NCBI RefSeq assembly: GCF_002105465.1
Contig: NZ_NCSQ01000051.1
Span: 1 to 49,950, forward strand
Length of the DNA: 49,950 nt
Direction of reading: 5' to 3'
DNA from: Aquidulcibacter paucihalophilus
GTDB taxonomy: Bacteria; Pseudomonadota; Alphaproteobacteria; Caulobacterales; Aquidulcibacteraceae
Under the pieces are notes generated by a model. The model was not told the DNA's origin and ran no database searches. It saw nothing but the letters and a program-made list of their open reading frames with translations. The translations under genes and the position numbers were made by a program. Positions 24,647-34,456 of this stretch are shown one piece after another (positions within the stretch are counted from its first letter, which is position 1; the number at the start of each line of letters is the position of its first letter).

Positions 24647-27214
24647 TCAGTAATTGACCTTCAGTTCCAAGCCAACGCTGCGACCGCGGCGTGGCATAAA
24701 GAAGAAGGCGCGTGGGCTGCCAGTGTCGATACCCGATGCCGCAGCGCCTGACAGGCCAGCGGCAGCGGCTGAACCTTGGAACACATCAAACCAACGCGTA
24801 GCGATGGGGATCGAGTCTTCGTCGGTCAAATTCTTGCCCCAGAGCGACAATTTCCAACGCTCACCACTGAGGCCGACGCGGCCACCAACCAAGGTAGTTT
24901 CACCGGTTTCTGCGCCGCCATGGACTTGGATATATTTGGTTCCTTCATAAGAAAGGTCGGCCGAAGCAAACAATTCCAGATTCGCACCCAATTGACGGGA
25001 ATAGTCGATGTTGAAGCTGGCTTGGTCAGCAGGCACCAAGGGAATCTTAGCGCCCACGATCGAGCCATTTGCGCCTGGAAGCGGCACGACAGAACCGTTT
25101 GGCAAGGCCGGTGGGTTTGGCGAACCAGCAACACGACGGGTCGTGGTGCAGGTCGTGCCAATTTGATAGCCGCCAGAAGTCAGCGTATATTGGAACTCAT
25201 CACAGCCTTCAGTGAATTCCGTGCTAATGTGAGAATAATTCACGCTGAAGCCCAAGTTATCAGTCACACGGAAGCGGAAATCCGCTTCAAAGCCCTTAAT
25301 CTCAGCATTGCCTTGGTTGGTAACGATTGAAGTCAACACGCCTGACGAACCCGATACCGCAGTGGTGAGCTGCATCTTGTCAGCTTTCGTATCATAGGCT
25401 GACAGCGCCAAGGTCCCACGACCATCAAACAAGCGAGCCTTATAGCCGATCTCGTAGTTAGTCGAAGTTTCAGGCTCGAACTGGGGGAAACCATTCGCAA
25501 TGCCCAAAGTACCGTTCAAGCCTCCTGGCTTTGTACCCTCAGCATAGATGGCATAGATGGTTTGATCTTCATTGGGCTTCCACGTCAGGGTAGCACGCGG
25601 TGTGAAGGAATCAAATGTACGGGTGTCGTCATAGGTCAAACCGCCAACTGGCACGCCCGCGACGTTTGCACCACTCACAAAGCCCGTGCAGGTTGGGGCT
25701 ACAATTGGGCTCGTTCTTACGGCAGCACAAAAATTCTGAGTTGACCGCGTTTCAGCTTGCTGACGGGCTTCAAGGTCCAATGAAAGGGTTTCTGTAATGT
25801 CAAAGCCCAAGCGGCCGAAGATAGCGCCGTTCGAGGTGGAGTTAGTCAGGTTCTTTTGCGTCATGATGACGCCATTGACAGGGGTAGCCGCCGCACCGGC
25901 GTCGACCGCAAAGTCGATCGAAAATCCAGTCTGATCAAGGCTGTATCCATACAGACCCAACATCCAGCGGACGCGCTTGTCTTGCGGCGAAGAGAGCTTC
26001 ACTTCCAATGACATGTCCTTGGACTCAGTCGAACCAGAGCTGCCGAATAGAGAGTTGGAAGCCATGATCCCATTAGCACCAAGCGTTTGGGGGAAGGACG
26101 CACCGTTCAAGAAGTCAGAGTCCGAGCCTGTCTTCAGCGTTTCATCGCGGAAGCCATAGCTGACATTGACGGTATAGTCGTTTGGCAGATCGACATCAGC
26201 GATCAATGAGCCAAAGGTCAGGTCGCGCTCAACGCCCAAGAAGGGGGCTGCAGGGCGCGTACCACCGCCACCGGTGTTTTGGAAGTAAACGCCCGTGTCC
26301 TTGATGACGCCGCAGAACCATTGGTTTGGATTGTTGTCAGTGGTGGCCGCGGCCCCGCGATAGGCGTTCGAACGATAGCCGGGATAGCAGTTATTCTTGC
26401 TCGACGCTTGGAAACCGAACGCGCGTGGACCATCTTCGTCCTCAGCATGGACAACGCGAGCGCGCAGCGTGAGGCCTTGGACAGGGCGGGCCTCCAAAAC
26501 GCCGCTAACCGACTTGGTTTGTTCTGAGCCGAGTGGATTATCATCACGTGCAGCCGAATTCCCCCACTCGCCGTCATAAGTGTAATAGCGCGCAGCTAGA
26601 CCACCCGACAACCAAGACGTGATCGGACCTGCCAAACGCAAGTTCGCAGTCTGCTCATTATGCGTGCCAATCGACAAGGTTGCGCCAGCCTTCAAAGAAG
26701 TGCCTGGGCTGTTAGTGATGAAGTTGATGGCACCCGAATAGGTGTTACGACCATAAAGTGCCGATTGCGGCCCCTTGATCACTTCCACGCGGGCTACGTC
26801 GGCCAAATCGATGGAAGAAATGTCACCTTGGTAGTACACGCCATCGACGAAGTAGGCGGTACCTGCTTCTACGCCAGGCTGGGTACCTGCCAAGATAGAT
26901 GCTGCACCGCGAACCACTGGGCGATCGGTTGCGCGCCCGAAGGCTTTTGAGAAGGACAGGCCTGGGGTGAAGCGTGCGAGGTCGTCAATTGCCTGAATGT
27001 TCAGGCGCGAGACGTCCGAAGCGCCGACAGCAGTCACAGCAACAGGTGTCGAGATCAACGATTCTTGCGTCTTACGAGCCGTCACAATGATGGTTTCAAC
27101 TTTGGAACGATCTGCTTCCGTGTCCGATGCAGCTTGGGCGAAGGAAGTACCGGGCATCGCAATTGCGAGGGCCATCAGGGCGGCAGAACCAGTCAAAAGT
27201 AAGCGCTGTGTCAT
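24647..27214 (-). CDS. TonB-dependent outer-membrane receptor
   Basis: 855 aa from ATG 27214, chosen because AGAGGAAG lies before it and a signal peptide follows (MTQRLLLTGSAALMALAIAM, cut after SFA). A TonB-box-like VETIIVTARK precedes the plug domain (about 55-170), which shows STPVAVTAVGASDVSRL, VEVIKGPQSALYGRNTYSGA and INFIT. The 22-strand barrel follows and ends with the RSVGLELKVNY pattern and a terminal aromatic, as needed for outer-membrane insertion. These receptors import siderophores, vitamins or oligosaccharides with TonB energy. Receptors of this size and style are numerous in Caulobacterales and sphingomonads. The ligand cannot be inferred. A terminator follows; the upstream region has a repeated 11-mer. 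Confidence 0.95.
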   Translation of the reverse strand: MTQRLLLTGSAALMALAIAMPGTSFAQAASDTEADRSKVETIIVTARKTQESLISTPVAVTAVGASDVSRLNIQAIDDLARFTPGLSFSKAFGRATDRPVVRGAASILAGTQPGVEAGTAYFVDGVYYQGDISSIDLADVARVEVIKGPQSALYGRNTYSGAINFITNSPGTSLKAGATLSIGTHNEQTANLRLAGPITSWLSGGLAARYYTYDGEWGNSAARDDNPLGSEQTKSVSGVLEARPVQGLTLRARVVHAEDEDGPRAFGFQASSKNNCYPGYRSNAYRGAAATTDNNPNQWFCGVIKDTGVYFQNTGGGGTRPAAPFLGVERDLTFGSLIADVDLPNDYTVNVSYGFRDETLKTGSDSDFLNGASFPQTLGANGIMASNSLFGSSGSTESKDMSLEVKLSSPQDKRVRWMLGLYGYSLDQTGFSIDFAVDAGAAATPVNGVIMTQKNLTNSTSNGAIFGRLGFDITETLSLDLEARQQAETRSTQNFCAAVRTSPIVAPTCTGFVSGANVAGVPVGGLTYDDTRTFDSFTPRATLTWKPNEDQTIYAIYAEGTKPGGLNGTLGIANGFPQFEPETSTNYEIGYKARLFDGRGTLALSAYDTKADKMQLTTAVSGSSGVLTSIVTNQGNAEIKGFEADFRFRVTDNLGFSVNYSHISTEFTEGCDEFQYTLTSGGYQIGTTCTTTRRVAGSPNPPALPNGSVVPLPGANGSIVGAKIPLVPADQASFNIDYSRQLGANLELFASADLSYEGTKYIQVHGGAETGETTLVGGRVGLSGERWKLSLWGKNLTDEDSIPIATRWFDVFQGSAAAAGLSGAAASGIDTGSPRAFFFMPRRGRSVGLELKVNY

Positions 27215-27508
27215 ATGGTCTTCCTCTTTGGAGTGTGGTCCCCGCCGCACATGCATACGACCGGATCACGGATGATGACATTTGTGTAAAGAGTATATCA
27301 AATTCTGGGAAGGTGTGTTCTGTGAAAAATTATCTCGTTGACTAGCCTTAGTGGCCAATCAGCAACAGTTGCGGGCATCTTATGCCATAAAACATCATTT
27401 TTTCGGCCTTAGTGGCTTGTTTTAGTCAAATGTATGGGGCCGGCACCGCGTGAAAAGCGAGCTCGTTTTGGTTAGCCAGTGGAAGGTCGGGGCCGACCGC
27501 TGCTTGAA
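27215..27508 (-). promoter_or_regulatory. Upstream region of the TonB receptor with duplicated 11-mer GCCTTAGTGGC
   Basis: The sequence GCCTTAGTGGC occurs at 27345-27355 and again at 27406-27416, 61 bp apart and in the same orientation, about 130 and 190 bp upstream of the receptor ATG. No gene fits in this gap. On minus, TATACT (27291-27296) is a reasonable -10 candidate nearer the start, but without a matching -35 at proper distance. The paired sites may bind a regulator. Confidence 0.4.
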
Positions 27509-28576
27509 TTATAGCGCCGCGAGGATTGCGGTGCCCATGTCGGTGCTCGATAAACTTCCGCCCAGATCAGCCGTGCGTGCCCCATTATTCAGAGCAGCCT
27601 CAACAGCACGGTATAATTGGTCCGCGAGGCCCACTTCGCCTAAAGACCAGCGCAGCGCCATTTCCAAGGAAAGGATCGCGGCGACCGGGTTCGCGAGACC
27701 TTTGCCCGCAATATCGGGTGCCGAGCCATGGATTGGCTCGTAAAGACCGGGTTTTCCAGCATCCCCAAGCGCCGCCGATGGCAAAAGGCCGATGGAGCCC
27801 GTGCAAGCAGCTGCCAAGTCAGACAGCACATCGCCAAACAGATTGTCTGTCAGCAGAACATCAAATTGTTGCGGGGCGCGCACCAATTGCATGGCCGCAT
27901 TATCGGCATACATGTGTTCAAGCTGGACATCGCTATAGTCACTCGCATGTAAGGCCGTAACTTCCTGACGCCATAACAGGCCAGATTCCATCACATTTGA
28001 CTTCTCAAGGCTTGTCACTTTGTTGGAACGCTTGCGTGCAAGCTCAAAGGCAACGCGGGCGACGCGGCGAATTTCGGCGCTGGTATAGACCTGATTGTCA
28101 AAGCCACGCTTACTGCCATCCGCCAAAGTCTCGATCCCACGCGGTGTGCCGAAATAGACCCCGCCGGTCAGTTCACGAACAAAGACAATATCCAGACCCT
28201 CGACCAAATGTCGCTTCAAGCCAGACGCATCGGCCAAGGCCGCAAAACACAAGGCAGGACGAAGATTGGCATAAACATCCATCTCCTTTCGAAGGCGCAG
28301 CAAGCCCATCTCAGGGCGCAAATCGCGGGCGACGGACGCCCATTTTGGTCCACCGACGGCCCCCATCAGGACCGCTTGGGCAGACTTAGCCGTTGCCACC
28401 ACCGCATCGGTAATTGGAACGCCCTCTTCATCGAGGCTCGCCCCTCCAAACAGAGCTGTTTCAACATCAAGCTTGAGACCATGCCGAGACATTAATCGAT
28501 CGAGCACACGCTCAACCTCAGTCATTACTTCGGGGCCAATACCATCACCGGGCAATAGAAGGAGTTTGTTTGTCAT
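27509..28576 (-). CDS. leuB: 3-isopropylmalate dehydrogenase
   Basis: 355 aa, usual length. It oxidises and decarboxylates 3-isopropylmalate with NAD+ in leucine synthesis, in the cytoplasm. Visible signatures include [28 protein letters not shown], substrate-binding [44 protein letters not shown], the metal/active-site [13 protein letters not shown], and [20 protein letters not shown], which binds the NAD adenosine. It is the last gene of the minus-strand run xthA-hypothetical-leuD-small ORF-leuB. No strong ribosome site is seen (only GGGCGG), which could mean translation depends on upstream genes. Confidence 0.97.
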   Translation of the reverse strand: MTNKLLLLPGDGIGPEVMTEVERVLDRLMSRHGLKLDVETALFGGASLDEEGVPITDAVVATAKSAQAVLMGAVGGPKWASVARDLRPEMGLLRLRKEMDVYANLRPALCFAALADASGLKRHLVEGLDIVFVRELTGGVYFGTPRGIETLADGSKRGFDNQVYTSAEIRRVARVAFELARKRSNKVTSLEKSNVMESGLLWRQEVTALHASDYSDVQLEHMYADNAAMQLVRAPQQFDVLLTDNLFGDVLSDLAAACTGSIGLLPSAALGDAGKPGLYEPIHGSAPDIAGKGLANPVAAILSLEMALRWSLGEVGLADQLYRAVEAALNNGARTADLGGSLSSTDMGTAILAAL

Positions 28577-28632
28577 GCACCGCCCATAGCCACGAAATGC
28601 GTGCCTGTCACGGGCGAATGCAGAGGGATCGC

Positions 28633-28836
28633 TTAAGCGGCTTCGCGGTAGCCCGCTGGCACGGTGGGTTCGGCCGCACCGACGCCGATTTCTTCTGATT
28701 TCAGGGCTTCTTCACTCGCATAGGAGTCGAAGATCATGGCCTCAATCTCTTCAGTCGGGGCAACGAACACCGCCAACGGCCCAATAGCCGCGGCCAAGGC
28801 GCTCAAAAAGCCTGGATCGAAGAATTGATCGAGCAC
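28633..28836 (-). CDS. Small hypothetical protein between leuD and leuB
   Basis: 67 aa from a GTG at 28836, with AGAGG eight bases before it. The N-terminal half is hydrophobic ([18 protein letters not shown]) and the C-terminal half acidic ([20 protein letters not shown]). No family is recognised. It lies between two leu genes on the same strand; small genes in that slot occur in other alphaproteobacteria, as far as I recall, which slightly favours a real gene. The hydrophobic stretch is too short to be sure of membrane insertion. Could also be chance. Confidence 0.5.
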   Translation of the reverse strand: MLDQFFDPGFLSALAAAIGPLAVFVAPTEEIEAMIFDSYASEEALKSEEIGVGAAEPTVPAGYREAA

Positions 28837-28935
28837 GAAATCTGCCTCTCGCTGATACCATTAACGAACTGGTAACAGAAGTTAAGCAGATATGAATCAA
28901 TTTGAAAAGCATTTAATCTAATTTTTTTAGGGACT

Positions 28936-29541
28936 TCAGCCCAACCAAGGTGTCATTAACTTTCTTTTATGTTCATACTCCGAGATTTGATTGTGCTGCA
29001 TCAGACTCTGTCCGATTTCGTCCAACCCCTCTAGCAAAGACTTTTTTCGACCTGGATCGATCTCAAAATGGTAAACACTCCCATCTGGCGCAGTTAAGGT
29101 CTGGGCGGCGAGGTCAATTTCAAATCGCGCGTTTTGACCATTGGCTTGGTTCATCAATGCATCGACTTGCGCGGCTTCCAAAACCAAAGGAAGAACGCCG
29201 TTCTTAAAGCAGTTATTGAAAAAGATATCGGCAAAAGAGGTGGAGATTACACATTCGATCCCGTAATCCAAAAGCGCCCATGGTGCGTGTTCCCGCGAGG
29301 AGCCGCAGCCGAAATTAGGCCCTGTAATCAGAATCTTGGCCCCGGAATAGGCTGGCTGGTTCAAAACAAAGTCGGGGTTTGGAGATCCGTCAGACAGAAA
29401 TCGCATGTCAAAGAATAAACCACGCGATAGCCCTGTGCGCTCCACGGTCGACAAAAACTGCTTTGGAATGATCTGATCGGTATCGATATTGGCCACTGGA
29501 AGGGGCGCTGCATGGGCAGCCAATTTCGTAAACTTCTTCAT
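28936..29541 (-). CDS. leuD: 3-isopropylmalate dehydratase small subunit
   Basis: 201 aa, typical for LeuD. With LeuC it isomerises 2-isopropylmalate to 3-isopropylmalate. Signatures: [17 protein letters not shown], the swivel-domain loop [40 protein letters not shown], and the C-terminal segment ending [18 protein letters not shown] sits about eight bases before ATG 29541. The gene follows the hypothetical membrane-anchored protein by 36 bp. Its partner leuC is on the opposite strand about 1.5 kb away. Confidence 0.96.
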   Translation of the reverse strand: MKKFTKLAAHAAPLPVANIDTDQIIPKQFLSTVERTGLSRGLFFDMRFLSDGSPNPDFVLNQPAYSGAKILITGPNFGCGSSREHAPWALLDYGIECVISTSFADIFFNNCFKNGVLPLVLEAAQVDALMNQANGQNARFEIDLAAQTLTAPDGSVYHFEIDPGRKKSLLEGLDEIGQSLMQHNQISEYEHKRKLMTPWLG

Positions 29542-29577
29542 TGGTGTTGTCCTGGTTAGAATGTTGGCGATCGCGCT

Positions 29578-30147
29578 TTAGGGCTCATTGACGGTGATGC
29601 TAAACTTGCCACCAGACTTTTCGATCGTGATGACCTCTTTATCTTGTGACTTAATCTCCAGCGTGCCTTCGCCGTCGGGATCGAACTGGCCCGTGAAAAC
29701 AGCACCTTCCCTGTCAGTACAACTCACCTCCTCCAAAGCACTTAACTTCGCTTCGGAAGCCTTCGTCAAAACCGGGCTGCAATTGAGGTTGCCAATGGCC
29801 TGCTCCTTTTGAAGTGCCTTCACTACAGTGCCGCGAAACTCGCCCAAGACGCCACCCATGATAGCTTTCAGCCAAGGGGCGTCTTTTAGCCTTAACGTCC
29901 TTTCGAAGTCTTGGGCTGGTTCTGCTTTACCTTCAGTGGCACTCTCTTCAGCTGCCAACTGTGCAGCGTCTTTGCTAGCCTGAGGCGGCGGAGGGGCTTG
30001 CATGGTTCGAGGATTATCAATGGCTTGGAAGGTGGGATTTATGTCTATAGATTTTGGCTTTGTGGCCTGATAGGCTCCCAACCCAAAAATGGTGGCACCG
30101 ATAATTATGAGCGGCACAAACATGCCCGAGCCTTGTCGCTTCGCCAT
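29578..30147 (-). CDS. Hypothetical protein with N-terminal membrane anchor
   Basis: 189 aa. A single transmembrane helix at about 9-26 (MFVPLIIIGATIFGLGAYQA) is followed by a Pro/Gln/Ala/Glu-rich linker and a folded C-terminal domain of about 95 residues (from FERTLRLKDAPWLKAIMGGV) with two Cys (NLNCSPVL, EEVSCTDR) that could form a disulfide in the periplasm. The end is rich in beta-type alternation (GTLEIKSQDKEVITIEKSGG). I recognise no family. It starts 5 bp after the xthA stop and ends 36 bp before leuD, so it is within that operon, although a link to either function is not obvious. Confidence 0.75.
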   Translation of the reverse strand: MAKRQGSGMFVPLIIIGATIFGLGAYQATKPKSIDINPTFQAIDNPRTMQAPPPPQASKDAAQLAAEESATEGKAEPAQDFERTLRLKDAPWLKAIMGGVLGEFRGTVVKALQKEQAIGNLNCSPVLTKASEAKLSALEEVSCTDREGAVFTGQFDPDGEGTLEIKSQDKEVITIEKSGGKFSITVNEP

Positions 30148-30152
30148 TTTTG

Positions 30153-30953
30153 CTAAACCTCGAATGCAGCCACGACGGGGACGTGGTCACTGGGCTTTTC
30201 CCATGCCCGTGCATTTTTGTGAATGGCAAAACTTTCTCGAATAAAGCGCGATGCAAAGTCGGTATTGGCCCAAATATGATCCAATCGGCGACCACGATCA
30301 TTCTTGGTCCAATCCGGGGATCGATAACTCCACCATGAAAACACTTTCTCAGTCGGCGGATGGACAACCCGCGCCAAATCCACAAGCCCACCGCGCGTGA
30401 GGATCCGTCCGATAGCTTCAGTCTCAACTGGCGTATGGCTGACAACATTCAGCAACTGCTTATGGCCCCAGACATCATGTTCACCGGGTGCGACATTCAA
30501 GTCGCCAACCACCACTAATGGATCAGAGCTCTTGCGCGCAGCATAATGGGCCTCCATCCGATCCAGAAACGATAGCTTATGATCAAATTTCGGATTCATC
30601 TCGGTATCAGGCTCATCGCCACCTGCAGGAACATACAGATTATGGATCGTGACACCCGCAACTTTCACGGAAGCGACACGTGCCTCTTCGTGGCGGCAAA
30701 AGGCAGGCTGTTCGGCCGCTTCTAGGGGCAGTCGCGAAGCAATCGCAACACCATGCCAGCCCTTCTGCCCGCGTATATGTAGGTGCGGGAGGCCCATCTC
30801 TGTGAAGGCGGCAGACGGAAACTCGCCATTGCGGCACTTGATTTCCTGCAAGCACAAGACATCCGGGCGATATTCTTCAACGAAGCGCTGTACCAGCCCT
30901 GCGCGCAGGCGAACCGAATTGATGTTCCAAGTGGCAACTGAAAGACGTGTCAT
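30153..30953 (-). CDS. xthA: Exodeoxyribonuclease III
   Basis: 266 aa of the exonuclease-endonuclease-phosphatase fold. XthA is the main AP endonuclease and 3' exonuclease for base-excision repair. The active-site motifs are present: [11 protein letters not shown] (Asn10), CLQEIKC (Glu37, metal ligand), [26 protein letters not shown], and the terminal PSDHVPVVA with the catalytic His. It heads a minus-strand run that continues into a hypothetical gene and leuD, leuB, and is divergent from leuC with only 54 bp between the starts. Confidence 0.95.
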   Translation of the reverse strand: MTRLSVATWNINSVRLRAGLVQRFVEEYRPDVLCLQEIKCRNGEFPSAAFTEMGLPHLHIRGQKGWHGVAIASRLPLEAAEQPAFCRHEEARVASVKVAGVTIHNLYVPAGGDEPDTEMNPKFDHKLSFLDRMEAHYAARKSSDPLVVVGDLNVAPGEHDVWGHKQLLNVVSHTPVETEAIGRILTRGGLVDLARVVHPPTEKVFSWWSYRSPDWTKNDRGRRLDHIWANTDFASRFIRESFAIHKNARAWEKPSDHVPVVAAFEV

Positions 30954-31007
30954 CCGACTGGCTTAAGCGACTTGGGAGAAATGGGAAAGTGCGCTAAGCG
31001 GCAAAGT

Positions 31008-32420
31008 ATGGGAAAGACACTTTATGACAAAATTTGGGATAATCACGTTGTCGGCACGGCCGAGGACGGTGTTTCGCTTCTATACATCGATCTACATCTT
31101 ATCCACGAGGTCACGACCCCACAAGCTTTTGCAGGATTGAAGGCCGCAGGCCGTATTGTGCGGCGCCCTGACCTGACTTTAGCCGTCGCCGATCACAATA
31201 CGCCCACAGAAAACCAAGCTGCAGGGGTGGATGCTGTTGCTGATCCAGAGGCACGTCTGCAATTACAAACCCTAAGCCGCAATGTTGCCGAGCATGGGAT
31301 CGAGTTCTTCCCAATGGGCGAAATCCGCAATGGCATTGTCCATGTCGTTGGACCCGAACAAGGCCGCACTCAACCCGGGATGACAATAGTCTGCGGGGAC
31401 AGTCATACTTCGACACATGGTGCATTTGGTGCGCTCGCTCATGGCATTGGCACCAGCGAAGTTGAACATGTGCTGGCGACGCAAACCTTGCGCGCCCGCA
31501 AAATGAAGAACATGGCGGTTGTGGTTGAGGGAACACTTGCACCGGGTGTTGGCGCAAAGGACATCGCGTTGGCCATTTGCGCCAAAATCGGAACCGCGGG
31601 CGGGACCGGTCATGTAATCGAGTATCGCGGCTCAGCAATCCGCGGCTTATCCGCAGAGGGGCGGATGACGCTTTGCAATATGGCGATTGAGGCAGGTGCA
31701 CGAGCTGGCCTCGTCGCACCCGACGAAGTTACCTTCACCTACTTGAAGGGCCGTCCATCTGCACCTAAGGGCGGCGCTTGGGATCAAGCTGTATCCTTCT
31801 GGAGAACGCTTAGCAGTGATGAAGATGCGGTTTTTGATCGCGTAATTGAGATCCGGGCCGAAAGTATCGCTCCCCTCGTGACTTGGGGCACAAGCCCGGA
31901 GCAGGTAGTGGCGATCGATGGAGTGGCCCCAGACCCTGAGCAATTTAGTGATCCAATCGAGCGGGAAACCGCGCGGCGGTCCTTGGCCTATATGGGTATT
32001 GAAGCAGGGCAGAAAATGACTGAGCTAGCTGTGCAGCGTGTCTTTATTGGATCTTGCACCAATTCTCGAATCGAAGATTTACGAGTGGTGGCTGACCTCG
32101 TTCGCGGTAAACGAGTGGCAGAAGGTGTTCGCGCCATGATCGTGCCAGGATCCGGGCTCGTACGACATCAAGCCGAAGAAGAAGGCTTGGACGAAGTTTT
32201 TTTGGCGGCTGGCTTTGAGTGGCGAGAGCCGGGTTGTTCGATGTGTTTGGGCATGAACCCAGACAGACTTGCGCCTTTTGAACGCTGTGCATCGACTTCG
32301 AACCGCAATTTTGAAGGCCGCCAAGGCCGAGATGGGCGCACTCATCTCGTCTCTCCTGCAATGGCAGCGGCCGCTGCCCTCACAGGTCGATTAAGCGATG
32401 TCAGAGAACTACTTGTTTAA
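31008..32420 (+). CDS. leuC: 3-isopropylmalate dehydratase large subunit
   Basis: 470 aa from ATG 31008, where the family-typical [15 protein letters not shown] begins; the frame is open upstream to 30972. This is the [4Fe-4S] aconitase-family subunit of isopropylmalate isomerase, acting with LeuD in leucine synthesis. The three cluster-binding cysteines are visible: [13 protein letters not shown] (Cys350) and [11 protein letters not shown] (Cys410, Cys413). Further motifs are [20 protein letters not shown] and [14 protein letters not shown]. It is divergent from xthA and so is not co-transcribed with leuD/leuB. The next gene on minus ends 11 bp after its stop. Confidence 0.97.
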   Translation: MGKTLYDKIWDNHVVGTAEDGVSLLYIDLHLIHEVTTPQAFAGLKAAGRIVRRPDLTLAVADHNTPTENQAAGVDAVADPEARLQLQTLSRNVAEHGIEFFPMGEIRNGIVHVVGPEQGRTQPGMTIVCGDSHTSTHGAFGALAHGIGTSEVEHVLATQTLRARKMKNMAVVVEGTLAPGVGAKDIALAICAKIGTAGGTGHVIEYRGSAIRGLSAEGRMTLCNMAIEAGARAGLVAPDEVTFTYLKGRPSAPKGGAWDQAVSFWRTLSSDEDAVFDRVIEIRAESIAPLVTWGTSPEQVVAIDGVAPDPEQFSDPIERETARRSLAYMGIEAGQKMTELAVQRVFIGSCTNSRIEDLRVVADLVRGKRVAEGVRAMIVPGSGLVRHQAEEEGLDEVFLAAGFEWREPGCSMCLGMNPDRLAPFERCASTSNRNFEGRQGRDGRTHLVSPAMAAAAALTGRLSDVRELLV

Positions 32421-32431
32421 GGGGGTAACCT

Positions 32432-33403
32432 TTAGCGTAAGGGTTCTCCACGAGCCAATCTGACAGATTGGGCGACCCAGTTTTCACGATACACCCGCGC
32501 ACCAAACGTTGGCAGGTTCTTGGACAACCAAGCCAATTGATCGATATTCATCGTGGCGATCTGATAGAAGTAATAAATACCTTGGTCATTAAGCCATGCC
32601 TTGTTCTTTGGCCCCACCCCATCAATCAACAAGAGGTCATCTGGATTGGCGCGACGACGCGATCGCGGGGGAGCTTTGCCGGGTCCTGCCAAGCTTACTG
32701 CCTCCTCCAAAGCCACGGGTGTCAAAGCGGCCAATGGCGATGGAACAAAGTTCGAATTACTTATTGGCTCTGGTGGTGGGGGTGGTGGGAGCGGCGCGAC
32801 AACTTTCACCTTTTGCTTTTTGACAGGCGCAGACGCTGACACCACAGGCTCTTGAGCCACCACGGGCTCCGCAATGGCCTCAACTATCGGCTCAACTTTC
32901 TTTCTTCCGCGCTTTGCTGGCTCAATAGCGGCGGCGGTTAAGGCCACGGGAATGGCTTTCGGTTCCTGAACGCGTTTTGTCGAAGTCATCTGCTCTGGCA
33001 TCGGCGGCGTTTCAACGCTGCCACCGGCATCTCTACCCTCAAAAAACAAGACGCGGGCCTCAAGATATTTGTTGCGCCATTTCAACGCAGCGACATCCTC
33101 ACCCACGCCGTCCCCTTCGCGCAGCTTCGCGTTTTGAGCGGCTAATTCATCGGCGCGAGATCGGAGTTCAGCCAACTCAGCTTCGAGCGCTGCCGCTTTG
33201 CGCGTCCCTATTGCGTCCGCGAGTATCGAGCCCGCTCCAGCGGTAACCTGTCGCTTCAACTCATCGCGCTCGTCGCGGACAATACGAAGCTCTTCTTGTA
33301 ATTCCTCCGTGTTGCAATTGCAGAGATTGAGCACGCGGGCCAGAAAAGCGCCAATCGCTGCCGAGACCAGCACGATCAGAAGCATTTGACTTAACAGAAA
33401 CAT
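32432..33403 (-). CDS. Membrane-anchored coiled-coil protein with C-terminal helix-hairpin-helix-like domain
   Basis: 323 aa. One transmembrane helix (about 4-25) is followed by a long coiled coil (EELQEELRIVRDERDELKRQ, then LEAELAELRSRADELAAQNA, to about residue 115), an Ala/Pro/Val/Lys-rich linker with a PPPPPPP run, and a C-terminal domain from about residue 255. That domain reads DDLLLIDGVGPKNKAWLNDQ, GIYYFYQIATMN and ENWVAQSVRLARGEPLR, which matches the GVGPK-type helix-hairpin-helix module found at the C-termini of several alphaproteobacterial proteins. In other contexts such a module binds DNA or nucleic acid. Its neighbour 41 bp upstream encodes an OmpA-like protein; together they could form an envelope unit. 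Function unknown. Confidence 0.8.
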   Translation of the reverse strand: MFLLSQMLLIVLVSAAIGAFLARVLNLCNCNTEELQEELRIVRDERDELKRQVTAGAGSILADAIGTRKAAALEAELAELRSRADELAAQNAKLREGDGVGEDVAALKWRNKYLEARVLFFEGRDAGGSVETPPMPEQMTSTKRVQEPKAIPVALTAAAIEPAKRGRKKVEPIVEAIAEPVVAQEPVVSASAPVKKQKVKVVAPLPPPPPPEPISNSNFVPSPLAALTPVALEEAVSLAGPGKAPPRSRRRANPDDLLLIDGVGPKNKAWLNDQGIYYFYQIATMNIDQLAWLSKNLPTFGARVYRENWVAQSVRLARGEPLR

Positions 33404-33444
33404 GGCTTTGGTCCTTGCCTTCCGTGAGAAGGGTGAATGGGTCT

Positions 33445-34254
33445 TTAGCTCGACCCAATGATTTTGAATTCGATTCGACGGTTTTGTTCCCGTAATGGGC
33501 TATCTGGCTGACCGGGAGTATCGCCATTGCCATTCGGGAAGTCATTCACCAAGGGCTGGCTTTCGCCGTATCCCTTGGCAATGACTTGGTCAGCAGCTAC
33601 ACCCCTTGATATCAAAAAGTCGCGGACCGTATTTGCGCGCTGCTCAGACAAACTCTGATTGAGATCGGCCGCGCCCCCCGTGTCGGTATGGCCACCGATT
33701 TCAATTTTAAAGCTCGAACACTCTTTTACAACGACGGCAACGCGGTCAAGGACTTCTTGACCAGCAAGCAAGGGGCTACTGCCCTTCTCAAAGCGAATGA
33801 CGCCACTTTTGCCGGCTTCGGCTAGACGACTTTGACAAGTAACTTGTGCTTGCGGAGAATTAGGCCCGATAGGCTTTCCGGAAGCCGCTACGGCTACTTC
33901 AGGGATGGTCGGCAAGGGTGAACGTATCACTGCTGAGCCGGGATAGCTGACGCCACGACAGTCAATTTTAGCAAAAACACCAGGCAGAGAAACGCGATCC
34001 TTTACAGCTTCCACCACGGTCTGACAGGCGGCATCGGCGGTCGCCTTATCTACCGCGTAACCGCTAATCATCAGACGCTCTTCGGATGTTTCTGCTCGCG
34101 CAAAAGTAAAACCAGACTTATCCAAGCTTTCCTGAGCCATCGAACGTGTTTCTTCTTGCAAAACCACCATCCGTTGATGGCCCACCCAAGTGAGAATTGC
34201 CAAACCTAAGGCACCAAGCACAAAGACTGGCCAGCAATTCTTTGGATTAAGCAT
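33445..34254 (-). CDS. Membrane-anchored OmpA-family protein
   Basis: 269 aa. An N-terminal signal-anchor helix (about 8-26, WPVFVLGALGLAILTWVG) is followed by a small domain with VDKATADAACQTVVEAVKDR and KIDCRGVSYPG, resembling a BON-like or similar alpha/beta module, then a C-terminal OmpA peptidoglycan-binding domain (about 140-269). The latter has GHTDTGGAADLNQSLSEQRA, NTVRDFLISRGVAADQVIAK, GYGESQPL and EQNRRIEFKI, with the Asp and Arg that bind meso-diaminopimelate. It should tether the inner membrane to the cell wall from the periplasm. It is upstream of the coiled-coil/HhH gene, same strand. Confidence 0.88.
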   Translation of the reverse strand: MLNPKNCWPVFVLGALGLAILTWVGHQRMVVLQEETRSMAQESLDKSGFTFARAETSEERLMISGYAVDKATADAACQTVVEAVKDRVSLPGVFAKIDCRGVSYPGSAVIRSPLPTIPEVAVAASGKPIGPNSPQAQVTCQSRLAEAGKSGVIRFEKGSSPLLAGQEVLDRVAVVVKECSSFKIEIGGHTDTGGAADLNQSLSEQRANTVRDFLISRGVAADQVIAKGYGESQPLVNDFPNGNGDTPGQPDSPLREQNRRIEFKIIGSS

Positions 34255-34456
34255 GCTTTGTTTGCCGTTTCAGTTTTTGAAGCTACAAGTCAAGTGAAAG
34301 AAAAGCACTCGCGTGGCTTCATGATTGAATAATAGAGGTGTCATCTTCAATTCAACGGCGCTGGAAAGCAAGTGCACTCGCGTCTGGCGTGCAAAAAACA
34401 CAGCATTTTTCGGACTTCACTCTCCCATTGGGGCAATCTCACGCTATGAGGAAGAC

